Origin: an uncultured Collinsella sp.
GTDB taxonomy: Bacteria; Actinomycetota; Coriobacteriia; Coriobacteriales; Coriobacteriaceae
Direction: 5' to 3'
NCBI GenBank assembly: GCA_900762355.1
Contig: CAAFGE010000030.1
Location: forward strand, 1-61,962
Length of the DNA stretch: 61,962 nt
Shown here: in pieces, positions 23,056 to 31,121 of the stretch
Position numbering within the stretch: the stretch's first letter is position 1
How the letters are laid out: the number at the start of each line of letters is the position of its first letter
Position numbers and translations under genes: made by a program
Notes under the pieces: generated by a model
The model's database searches: none
What the model was told of the DNA's origin: nothing
The model's input: the letters and a program-made list of their open reading frames with translations, nothing else

Positions 23056-24132
23056 ATGGCATTCGATCCCATTCAAGAGGATTGCCATCGCCTCGTTCTT
23101 GAGGCCTTGCGCCGCGACAATATCCCGCTCACCGACGGTGCCGCCGTAGAGCGTCTGATGGAACAATTCACCCGCAACCCCGCGCCGCTCATCGTGCACG
23201 ACCGCGACCGCGCCGGGCACCTCATTGCCAAGGTGGTCGAGGCTGTCGACTACCGCATTCCCTTTATCCCTGACGATACCCAGGCAGAGCAAGAAGAGGC
23301 CGCTGCCGAGAACATGCTTCGCGAGGCAGCCGCGCTCGACCCCACCAACTGGGATGCCCAGCGCATGCTGACCGCCCTCACCGCCAACTCCAACGAGGAG
23401 TACGTACAGTACTTGGTATCCAAGCGCGATGAAGTCGAGCACGACCTGACACTCAAGATCGCCTCGGCGCAGGACCCCTACGAGCGTGAGGCCGCAGGCG
23501 ACCTTATGCGCCGTCCCTACCTGCGCTGGCTTGCCGCCCTTGCGTCACGCGCCCTCATTAGCGGCCGCTATCGCATGTCGCTCGAAGCCGCAAACTGCAG
23601 CCTCGACTTTGCCCCCAACGATCCGGCCGATGTCCGCCACACCGCAATGCTCGCCATGGCTAAGCTCGAATACCCCGCCGAGGAGCTCAAGCGCTTTCGC
23701 TCTGCCCACTCTGTCCCCTATCTTGCCAACACGCCGCTACGCCGTCGTCCCAAGGACGCGGAGCGCGACTTGGACCCATGGACGCTCATCGCGCTGATGA
23801 GCGCTGCCTGGCGCGAGCTGGACTACGAGGGTGCCGAGCACTACTTGCGCATCCTTGCACGCTCGTGCCCGCACGCAGCCGAGGCACTCTACTTCCAAAC
23901 CGAGTTTCCCGATGGCGTCTATGCCCGCGTCAACGTGGGTGTGGGCTCCACCGACGAGCTTGTCCTTGCGCTGTCCGAGGCGACACCGGTACTGCAGGAG
24001 GGCCTGGGCGCCCCCGACAACGCCAGCTTTGCCGCCTGGGTCGCCACCAACGATATCGTGCGTTCCCAGATCGACGAGCGCATCCTGCGGGCGGCCGAGC
24101 AGGGCTTGCCGTTTAAGGGAGGAGACCTCTAA
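23056..24132 (+). CDS. TPR-like helical protein A (unknown function)
   Basis: A 358-residue, largely alpha-helical soluble protein with no signal peptide or membrane segment. Helix pairs such as NMLREAAALDPTNWDAQRML (about 95-114), ALISGRYRMSLEAANCSLDF and LDYEGAEHYLRILARSCPHA have tetratricopeptide spacing. ATG 23056 follows AAAGGAGG. Its stop overlaps the start of the next gene (TAATG), so the two are coupled. A segment near 238-290 resembles the partner's PWYLLARTILLFKTNKMRPA region, so the two may be ancient paralogues. Their position before the MurT-GatD fusion suggests a cell-envelope or shared-operon role, but this is only context. Confidence 0.65.
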   Translation: MAFDPIQEDCHRLVLEALRRDNIPLTDGAAVERLMEQFTRNPAPLIVHDRDRAGHLIAKVVEAVDYRIPFIPDDTQAEQEEAAAENMLREAAALDPTNWDAQRMLTALTANSNEEYVQYLVSKRDEVEHDLTLKIASAQDPYEREAAGDLMRRPYLRWLAALASRALISGRYRMSLEAANCSLDFAPNDPADVRHTAMLAMAKLEYPAEELKRFRSAHSVPYLANTPLRRRPKDAERDLDPWTLIALMSAAWRELDYEGAEHYLRILARSCPHAAEALYFQTEFPDGVYARVNVGVGSTDELVLALSEATPVLQEGLGAPDNASFAAWVATNDIVRSQIDERILRAAEQGLPFKGGDL

Positions 24133-25175
24133 TGGATCCGAGCGTCTACATCCCCGCCTACCTGGAGCGCGCCTACGTTGCGTCGCACCCCGAACTCACC
24201 GATGCAGCACGCGAGCTTGTCCATAACGACGTGAGCGTCAACCCTCATAAGTATGCGCAGACCGAGCATGCCCAGGCGCTGCTGTCCTATGCCGGCGTTC
24301 GCCGCCACCTGCTCGACGAACTCCATCGCATCGAGGACATGGGCAGCGACGAGGAGTTTGAGCAGACGCGCAACCGCCTGTTCGACGATATGCGCGATGA
24401 GCTGCTCAAGATCGTCCGCATCGATGCGTATGTCCTCGATGCCCAGCTGCTCGCCATCATTTTGGCGGACACGCCCGTCGATGCCTGCCTGGGCGACTTG
24501 ATGAAGCTCGAGGCGACCACGGCCGATTACCTGCAGCAAAGCGTGCCCGGGTTCGACATGGAGGCCCCACACTACTGGGCCAACAAGGTTTTGACGGACG
24601 GCGTAACGGCGGCCGATCTCACCGTAAGCGAGCCGGCTCTTATCGGGTGGCTCCACACGCTCGAGGCCATCTCGCAGCTGTGCATGGCGAGCGCTCGCTA
24701 CCGTGCTGCCGCCAACTATTCTCGCCGTGTTCTTAAGGCGGAAGGCTATCCCACCCGAGCTGCTGGCACCGTGCTTCTCGCCCTCGCTCGTCTGGAAGAC
24801 GAGGACGGCTTTTTTGCCCTAGCCCACCAGCTCGAGGAGCAGATGGGGGCCGATGTCCTCGAGGACTCCCCCTGGTACCTGCTCGCCCGCACGATCTTGC
24901 TGTTCAAAACGAACAAGATGCGCCCGGCGACACGCGCGCTGCGCGAGTTTGCCAACCGCTGCGAGGGCGGCGCGTTCTTTTTGCTGAACCCCATGTATCA
25001 GACGCCGTACCTTCCCTGCCGGCCCGAACCGCACGACCCCTGGGACCTTTCGCATCAGGCAGTTTGGGAGGCCGACGGCATCATCTCGGATACTCCCGAC
25101 TTTGCCCCCTGGGCCAACGCTTGCGAAGACGTATCGCAGCTTGCCCAGGAATTTGCGCGCCGCTACGGCTTTTAG
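24132..25175 (+). CDS. TPR-like helical protein B (unknown function)
   Basis: A 347-residue helical cytoplasmic protein translated from an ATG overlapping the previous stop by one base. Repeat-like helices include ASARYRAAANYSRRVLKAEG (about 190-209) and ARTILLFKTNKMRPATRALR (about 257-276), followed by the FFLLNPMYQTPYLPCRPEPH segment. The C-terminal 60 residues are acidic and aromatic. No catalytic motif is visible. It ends 45 nt before the MurT-GatD fusion on the same strand. I do not recognise a named family; TPR/SEL-type scaffolding is the best description. Confidence 0.6.
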   Translation: MDPSVYIPAYLERAYVASHPELTDAARELVHNDVSVNPHKYAQTEHAQALLSYAGVRRHLLDELHRIEDMGSDEEFEQTRNRLFDDMRDELLKIVRIDAYVLDAQLLAIILADTPVDACLGDLMKLEATTADYLQQSVPGFDMEAPHYWANKVLTDGVTAADLTVSEPALIGWLHTLEAISQLCMASARYRAAANYSRRVLKAEGYPTRAAGTVLLALARLEDEDGFFALAHQLEEQMGADVLEDSPWYLLARTILLFKTNKMRPATRALREFANRCEGGAFFLLNPMYQTPYLPCRPEPHDPWDLSHQAVWEADGIISDTPDFAPWANACEDVSQLAQEFARRYGF

Positions 25176-25220
25176 CGACGCGATCGCCCCGACCATGTCA
25201 TCTATGTTAGGAACGGCTTC

Positions 25221-27398
25221 ATGAACCTCCGCTCATCTCTTGCCTGCACCTCGAGCGATATCGCCCGCTGGGGATTGCGCTCCGTCCTTAAGCGCCAGGG
25301 CGGCGTACTCCCCGGCCGCATCGCCATGAAAATCGACCCCGAGCTGCTAAGCGACCTCGCGGACCTTGTCGACCGCAGCGTGGTGATCACCGGCACCAAC
25401 GGCAAGACCACCACCTCCAACCTCATCGCCGACGCCGTTGCCGCTAGCGGCGCCACCGTGGTATGCAACCGCGCCGGAAACAACATGGAGCCGGGCGTGG
25501 TGGGCGCGCTGCTCGAGGCACGCAGCGGACTTAAGCGTGCCGGCAGCGGCAAGCGCGTAGGCGTCTTTGAGTGCGACGAGCTCTACACGGTGCGCGTCCT
25601 GCCCAAGCTCAAGCCGACCTACTTTGTGCTGCTCAACCTGTTCCGCGACCAGCTGGACCGCTACGGCGAGATCGACCACACCCAGGACGTCATCGCCCAC
25701 GCGCTGGAGCTTTCGCCGACAACGACGCTCATCTATAACGCCGACGACCCGCTGTGCGCCGCGATCGCCGCGCGCGTTCCCAATGCAAGCATCGCCTTTG
25801 GCATCGACGGCGCCACCGACACCGAGTCTGACCGCATTAGCGACTCGCGCTTTTGCTCGCAGTGCAACACCCCGTTGGAGTACGACTACGTGCAATACGG
25901 CCAGCTCGGCGCCTATCATTGTCCTTCGTGCGGCTGGAGTCGCCCCGCGCTGCTCCGTCGCGTAACGGACATTGAGCTCACCCGCGACGGCTACGGCTTT
26001 GACCTGAACTTTGGACCCGACGCCGACGCACCCGCAACGCACATCGCCACGCGCTACAACGGCCTGTACATGGTCTATAACGTTGCCGCCGCCTTCTTTG
26101 CGGCGCGCGAGTTGGGCGTGGACGCGGCACATCTGCAGCCCACGCTCGATGCCTACGTCCCTGCCGGCGGACGCATGGGCCGCTGGGAGATCGCCGGCCG
26201 CACCGTCGAGGCAAACCTGGCCAAAAATCCCGTGGGCTTCGATCGCCAGATCCAGTCCATTAAAACGGCAGGTGGCAGGCTCTGCGCCTTCTTCCTAAAC
26301 GACAACGACGCCGACGGCCACGATGTCTCGTGGATCTACGACGTCGACTTCGAGCGCATCGCCGATACCCCAGGGCTTATCGCCTTTGCCGGCGGCACGC
26401 GTGCACACGATATGCAGGTGCGTCTCAAGTACGCCGGCATCGACTCCGCCATCATCTCGAATATCGAGCAAGCGATCGGCGCCGTGGCGGACGAGGCCGC
26501 CAATGACACCTTCTACGCCGTCGCCAACTACACGGCCTTCCCGCCGCTGGTCAAGGAGCTCGACGAGCTTAAGAGCACCGATGCGAGCTCGGTTGCCGCC
26601 CATGCCGTAACGCGCGCCGATGGCAGCGCTGTCCCCACCGACATTGTGCCGGTCGAGCTTTCGCGCCCGCTGCGCATCGTCTACCTGTATCCCGATGCCC
26701 TCAACCTCTATGGCGACGGCGGCAACGTCATTGCCCTCGAGCGCCGCTGCGCCTGGCGTGGCATTCCCGTGCGCGTGGACGAGGTCCGTATGGGCGAAAC
26801 GCTCGATCTCACCGACGCCGATATCGTCATGATGGGCGGTGGCTCCGACCGCGATCAGCTGGCCGTGGCACACGAGCTGTTCGCTCAAAAAGACAAGGTC
26901 GCGGCCTATGTTGAGGATGGCGGCTCGCTGCTCGCTATCTGTGGCAGCTATCAGCTGCTCGGCCGTTCGTACTATATGGGCGAGAATCGCATCGAGGGCC
27001 TGGGCGTCATTGCCGCCGAGACCGTGCGCGGCTCCGACCGTCTGATCGGCAACGTCGCCGTCAAGACCGACCTGTCACCCGAGCCCTTTGTGGGATTCGA
27101 GAACCACGGCGGCCGCACCCTGCTCGATGCAGAGGCCACGCCGCTCGGAACGTCCGTCGTCACGGGTACCGGTAACAACGGCGACGATGGCTTTGAGGGC
27201 ATCATCTACAAGGGCGTCATCGGCACGTACCTACACGGACCGGCACTGCCCAAGAACCCCGAGCTCGCCGACTGGCTCATCGCCCACGCTCTCGAGCGCC
27301 GTGGCGATGCACGGGCCACCGCTCTGCTGCCGCTCAAGCCCCTCGACGACACTTACGAGCACGCCGCCCACGACGCCGCAATGAAGCTCCTCCTCTAA
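25221..27398 (+). CDS. fused MurT-GatD lipid II isoglutaminyl synthase
   Basis: A 725-residue single chain joining two enzymes that are separate genes in Staphylococcus and Streptococcus. Residues 1 to about 480 are MurT: the Mur-ligase P-loop GTNGKTT (58-64), a zinc ribbon with Cys212/Cys215 and Cys234/Cys237, and the DUF1727 end. Residues about 487-700 are GatD: nucleophile Cys574 in AICGSYQLLG and catalytic His672 in YLHGPALPKNP. Together they amidate D-glutamate in lipid II using glutamine and ATP at the inner membrane face. ATG 25221 follows TAGGAA. The linker (about 455-487) carries no stop or frameshift, so the fusion is genuine in this assembly. The two TPR-like genes upstream lie on the same strand. 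Confidence 0.92.
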   Translation: MNLRSSLACTSSDIARWGLRSVLKRQGGVLPGRIAMKIDPELLSDLADLVDRSVVITGTNGKTTTSNLIADAVAASGATVVCNRAGNNMEPGVVGALLEARSGLKRAGSGKRVGVFECDELYTVRVLPKLKPTYFVLLNLFRDQLDRYGEIDHTQDVIAHALELSPTTTLIYNADDPLCAAIAARVPNASIAFGIDGATDTESDRISDSRFCSQCNTPLEYDYVQYGQLGAYHCPSCGWSRPALLRRVTDIELTRDGYGFDLNFGPDADAPATHIATRYNGLYMVYNVAAAFFAARELGVDAAHLQPTLDAYVPAGGRMGRWEIAGRTVEANLAKNPVGFDRQIQSIKTAGGRLCAFFLNDNDADGHDVSWIYDVDFERIADTPGLIAFAGGTRAHDMQVRLKYAGIDSAIISNIEQAIGAVADEAANDTFYAVANYTAFPPLVKELDELKSTDASSVAAHAVTRADGSAVPTDIVPVELSRPLRIVYLYPDALNLYGDGGNVIALERRCAWRGIPVRVDEVRMGETLDLTDADIVMMGGGSDRDQLAVAHELFAQKDKVAAYVEDGGSLLAICGSYQLLGRSYYMGENRIEGLGVIAAETVRGSDRLIGNVAVKTDLSPEPFVGFENHGGRTLLDAEATPLGTSVVTGTGNNGDDGFEGIIYKGVIGTYLHGPALPKNPELADWLIAHALERRGDARATALLPLKPLDDTYEHAAHDAAMKLLL

Positions 27399-27405
27399 CG
27401 CCCCG

Positions 27406-27438
27406 CCACCACAAAGGGGACAGGCACCTTTGTGGTGG
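27406..27438. repeat. 12-bp palindromic repeat after MurT-GatD
   Basis: CCACCACAAAGG (27406-27417) and CCTTTGTGGTGG (27427-27438) are exact complements around GGACAGGCA, followed by TTTTGACC. Its GGACAGG...CCTTTG core resembles the element at 20024-20083. It may double as the terminator of the MurT-GatD gene, whose stop is 8 nt upstream. Confidence 0.7.
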
Positions 27439-27461
27439 TTTTGACCTGCCACGGCAGTTTG

Positions 27462-27596
27462 TCTCAATCTGTAACATCTAGACCGTTAAAAGTCGTCTTA
27501 CTGTTACAGATTGAGATATTCGTCCCGACGCCCGCCGTTTGTCTCGATCTGTAACAGATAGAGCCGATTTGCCCGCCCAGATGTTACAGATTGAGA
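27462..27596. repeat. 80-bp tandem pair of TGTTACAGATTGAGA hairpins
   Basis: TCTCAATCTGTAACA (27462-27476) pairs perfectly with 27502-27516. The same pair recurs exactly 80 nt later (27542-27556 with 27582-27596) with one changed base. Outer flanks (GTTTGTCTC and GAGATATT) also repeat, while the loops between arms have diverged. This is a duplicated hairpin unit whose arms, not loops, are conserved, typical of a REP-like family or a structured RNA. It lies 101 nt before tRNA-Glu. Confidence 0.8.
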
Positions 27597-27697
27597 TATT
27601 TGAAAATCAGGATAGGGAGCCAGCTCCTGTGTGGTGGTTTTCCAGTTTGCCAACGATATACGCGCCGGCAAAAAAGTCTGCTATACTCTTTCCCGCT

Positions 27698-27774
27698 GTC
27701 CCCATCGTCTAGCGGCCAAGGACGCCACCCTTTCAAGGTGGATATCGCGGGTTCGAATCCCGCTGGGGGCACCA
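27698..27774 (+). tRNA. tRNA-Glu (UUC)
   Basis: The acceptor 5' strand GTCCCCA pairs with TGGGGGC (27764-27770), followed by A and an encoded CCA. The anticodon arm CACCC-TTTCAAG-GTG places the UUC anticodon, and GGTTCGAATCC is a normal T loop. TATACT about 15 nt upstream serves as -10. A terminator follows 12 nt after the CCA. Confidence 0.96.
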
Positions 27775-27786
27775 TTTGAAATGAGA

Positions 27787-27817
27787 AGCCCGCTATCCTC
27801 ACGATAGCGGGCTTTTT
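27787..27817 (+). terminator. tRNA-Glu terminator
   Basis: AGCCCGCTATC, five bases, then GATAGCGGGCT and TTTTT. An 11-bp stem and U-run just after the tRNA. Confidence 0.95.
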
Positions 27818-28020
27818 GCTGCCATGCGCCGGGACTCGAGCCCAACAGGGTACAGAGCCGAGAAAACGCATCTACGCTTCGGCCCTAACAAGTGATTAAC
27901 TTAGTCCCTAGCAATACGATATCTGAAACGTCCGTATCGAAAAACATTGCCTGGAGACAGCTCCGTCTCCATTAGCCGTGATGTTGACAAGCTTTCTTAT
28001 CAATCGCACGCCTTGAAAAA

Positions 28021-29520
28021 TTATCCCAACTTCAAAATCGCTGTGAGTTCCGAGGGCGCCGGGAAACAGCACATTCCCTCAACTCGCACCCTGCACACAG
28101 CATAAATACCTCCGATCCGTACATCGATAAAACAGCGCCGTGTGTAGTCCAGTTCCCTGGTCTCGATTTGTAAACTTGTTGGCGAAGTCCAGGCATACGC
28201 TGCAAACAACTTGCGAACATCCCATGCGGGGGCATCGTCCCTCTCAGCTTCATGAGTCACGAAAGGAAAGAGGTCTCCGACTCCGGCCCCATCGCCCGAT
28301 TTACAAACCCAAGACTTGTAGCCGGCCCTCACGCCGTACTCGCGACCATCGCGCAACAGAGACAAATCCAGCTCATTCTCATGAAATCGAATATCGATCT
28401 CTTCAAAATCCCCGAAAATGCAACGGTGAATGCCCTCGAGGCGTAATGAACTCAAACGTCCGCCAGAAGCCAACCCAGCTGGCAAGGGAATGCTATCGAA
28501 GTCACGTTCGGAAGCCACCGTTTCCCGAACATTAGACTCTTTGAACAATACCTCATACAGCGGATCAAGCAGCGCCTTACTTCCTGTCGTGGAACTCGAG
28601 CAGGCGATGACAAGGCCATCTGTGGGCCGCATGTAGCACAGCTGCCCAAAAAGGCCAGAGCATCTGAACCCGCCACGCCGGCACATCCAGAACTGGTATC
28701 CATAGCCATTGCTGTCTTCAGTCGCCTCAGACGGATAAAAGGGGCTCGTTTCCACCTGAATCTTCGTCGCCTCGGCAACCCATTCCGCGGGAATGATCTG
28801 TTCCCCACGCCACTTGCCACCATCTAGCAAACATTGACCAAACTTAGCCAAATCCGGTGTCGAAAGGTGAAGACCAAAACCTCCGGTCGTATGACCGGCT
28901 TGATCCTCTTCCCACCACCAATTTCTAATGTCTAACGGCGTAAACAAACGTTCGGCGAGATAATCGGATTCTTTCGTTCCACTTATGCGTTGCACGAGCA
29001 TGCTCAATAAATGTGAACACAGCGAATCGTAGTGAAAGACCTCGCCCGGCTTCCAGTCAAACTCACGATGAAGAACCTCATGTGCCCAGTCGTCTCCCGC
29101 GCCAATATACGAAAGGTCACTCTCCTGCCCTATCGTCATAGTCAGCAAATTGCGAACCGTCACATTGTGAAAGCGCTCATCCGCAATCTCGCCTTCATAT
29201 TCCGGGAAGTATGAAATCCAGCGATCGGTCAGCGACAGCCGTCCTTCATTCACCAACATCCCGACAGCAACCGAGGTGAAGGACTTAGTCACAGAATAGA
29301 GCGGGTGAACGTGTTCGAGGGCGAACGGCGCAGCCGCATGCTCGAAGACGACTTCACCATCTTGTCGGACCACGACTGAGCGGACTTCCACACCTGCGGA
29401 CCTCCACGCCGCAAGGCATGTCTCGCCCATCTTATTGTCAAAGATAATATTAGGCACCCTCAACCACTGCCTCTCGAACGAAATCAGTACAAGACGAGGT
29501 CGCCCTCGGCGCTTATCCAA
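28021..29520 (-). CDS. serine hydrolase, beta-lactamase (class C/EstB) family
   Basis: An intracellular-looking 499-residue protein with a penicillin-binding/class C beta-lactamase fold. The nucleophile motif Ser76-X-X-Lys79 (YSVTKSFTS) and the Tyr-X-Ser-like YDS (about 165) are present. The last 150 residues form an additional beta-rich domain. No signal peptide is seen. The start is uncertain: TTG 29520 (with AAGG upstream) or GTG 29457 (before VPNIIFDNK) are possible. It lies 63 nt behind the PTS permease and is the last gene of the alpha-glucoside operon, so an esterase or deacylase acting on imported modified sugars is conceivable, but this is inference. Confidence 0.8.
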   Translation of the reverse strand: MDKRRGRPRLVLISFERQWLRVPNIIFDNKMGETCLAAWRSAGVEVRSVVVRQDGEVVFEHAAAPFALEHVHPLYSVTKSFTSVAVGMLVNEGRLSLTDRWISYFPEYEGEIADERFHNVTVRNLLTMTIGQESDLSYIGAGDDWAHEVLHREFDWKPGEVFHYDSLCSHLLSMLVQRISGTKESDYLAERLFTPLDIRNWWWEEDQAGHTTGGFGLHLSTPDLAKFGQCLLDGGKWRGEQIIPAEWVAEATKIQVETSPFYPSEATEDSNGYGYQFWMCRRGGFRCSGLFGQLCYMRPTDGLVIACSSSTTGSKALLDPLYEVLFKESNVRETVASERDFDSIPLPAGLASGGRLSSLRLEGIHRCIFGDFEEIDIRFHENELDLSLLRDGREYGVRAGYKSWVCKSGDGAGVGDLFPFVTHEAERDDAPAWDVRKLFAAYAWTSPTSLQIETRELDYTRRCFIDVRIGGIYAVCRVRVEGMCCFPAPSELTAILKLG

Positions 29521-29583
29521 GGACGACCTTGTCAGATTGCTGGCGCGCGGGGAAATACTTGTTCCGCGGCTCCACTTCTTTGG

Positions 29584-31053
29584 CTACTTTGCAGCCTCTA
29601 CCGCCGGCACGTCCTCCTTGTACGTCGCATACGTAAGCAGGAATGAAATCACGCTGGAAACCACGATGGCTATGATTACGTAAATCAGATAGCTCGCGCC
29701 CATTGCGCCGGACGGATCAATGAAGCCCGGGAAGGCGCAGAAGCCGCCGCCGGTGAAGGCGAACATCTTGGTACCAAGAGCACCGATGATTAGGCCGCCG
29801 GGCACAGAGGCGATGCAGCTCATGACAAAAGGCTTCTTGCGCGGAAGGGTCACGCCGTAGATGCAGGGCTCAGTGATGCCAAAGAAGAAGCCCGAGATGA
29901 ACGCCGGCCATGCAAGCTGCTTGAGCTTTACGTCCTTAGTCTTCAGAAGAATGGCAAGGACGGCAAGGGACTGAGCGTACGAGCAAACCATGTACGGCGC
30001 CATGACAATATCCCAGCCCTGGGAGGCAATGTTCACCAGCATGAGGGCAATGACACTCCAGTGGAAGCCGAAGATGACCATAGGCTGCCAAATGGCAGTA
30101 AGCACGATGCCGCCGAGCGCGCCGCCGATGACAGGCAAGCTGTAGAGGGAGTTAAACAGCAGGCTCATGAGGTTCGTGATCAGGGTGGCAATCGGGCCAA
30201 TAATCAAATAGGTAGCGGGGACCATCACAACGAGCACGCATGTAGGCACAAAGAAGAACTTTACATACTCAGAGAAATGCTTGCGGCACCACTTCTCCAG
30301 CTTTGCCGCGAACCAAACAGAGATGATAATCGGAATGACAGAGCTCGTATAACCCGAAGACGGCATGATGACGGGTATGCCGAGGAAAGTCGTGTAGTAG
30401 TTCATGGCAAAGGGAGTGCCGGCAAGAACCGTTCCCAAAACATCGCCCGATGTGATGTTGACCATCGCCGGATACGTAAGTGCGATACCGAGCGTCATGC
30501 CAACGAACTCACTGCAGCCAAACTTCTTTGCCGCGGTATAGCCAAGGATGATCGGCAGGAAGTAGAAGAAGCCGTCACCAGCCGCATATAGAATCTGGTA
30601 CAAGCCGTCTGTTGCCGTAATCCATCCGAGGGCGACGAGAATACTCAAAACACCCTTGATCATGCCCGCGGCACACAGCACCGCAAGAATCGGCTGGATT
30701 ACGCCTGAAATAGTATCGATAAGGGCACTAACAAGGTTTCCTTTCTTGACGGGCTCACCATCAAGATTAACCTCGCCCAGCCCCTCGACACCAGAAGCGG
30801 CAACTGCGGCATCGTAAACATCCTCAATCACATTGATGCCGACAACAACCTGATACTGGCCATTCGCGTTGATTACTTGAATGACGCCTTTATGAGACTC
30901 AATTGCCTTAGTATCGGCCTTCGCATCGTCCCGCAGCTTGAAACGTAGACGCGTCATGCAGTGCGAGATGCTCAGGATGTTTTCCTTACCGCCGACGAGG
31001 CCAACTACGTCCTCGCCGAGCTTGCGATTTGCAAGCTCTTTGCTTTCGCTCAT
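29584..31053 (-). CDS. PTS sugar permease, EIIB-EIIC
   Basis: A 489-residue permease. Residues 1-90 are the EIIB domain with phospho-cysteine Cys32 in SISHCMTRLRF. Residues about 110-475 are the EIIC membrane domain with roughly ten hydrophobic segments and the substrate motif FFGITEPCIYG. No EIIA domain is attached, so phosphate must come from a separate EIIA; the glucose-type EIIA at 47936-48433 is one candidate. The B-C order is that of TreB/BglF-like permeases and the reverse of GlvC/MalB. ATG 31053 follows GGGAGG. The next gene upstream is a 6-phospho-alpha-glucosidase, so an alpha-glucoside is the likely cargo. Confidence 0.92.
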   Translation of the reverse strand: MSESKELANRKLGEDVVGLVGGKENILSISHCMTRLRFKLRDDAKADTKAIESHKGVIQVINANGQYQVVVGINVIEDVYDAAVAASGVEGLGEVNLDGEPVKKGNLVSALIDTISGVIQPILAVLCAAGMIKGVLSILVALGWITATDGLYQILYAAGDGFFYFLPIILGYTAAKKFGCSEFVGMTLGIALTYPAMVNITSGDVLGTVLAGTPFAMNYYTTFLGIPVIMPSSGYTSSVIPIIISVWFAAKLEKWCRKHFSEYVKFFFVPTCVLVVMVPATYLIIGPIATLITNLMSLLFNSLYSLPVIGGALGGIVLTAIWQPMVIFGFHWSVIALMLVNIASQGWDIVMAPYMVCSYAQSLAVLAILLKTKDVKLKQLAWPAFISGFFFGITEPCIYGVTLPRKKPFVMSCIASVPGGLIIGALGTKMFAFTGGGFCAFPGFIDPSGAMGASYLIYVIIAIVVSSVISFLLTYATYKEDVPAVEAAK

Positions 31054-31121
31054 GGTTTTCCTCCCATGCGACCTGTCCAAGGTCGGCCGCCCGCCATCAT
31101 TCACAAAATTGATTTCCGATA

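Noticed and set aside
27584..27871. Open frame antisense to tRNA-Glu
   Set aside because: Its VPPAGFEPAIST segment is the familiar false protein read across a tRNA on the wrong strand.
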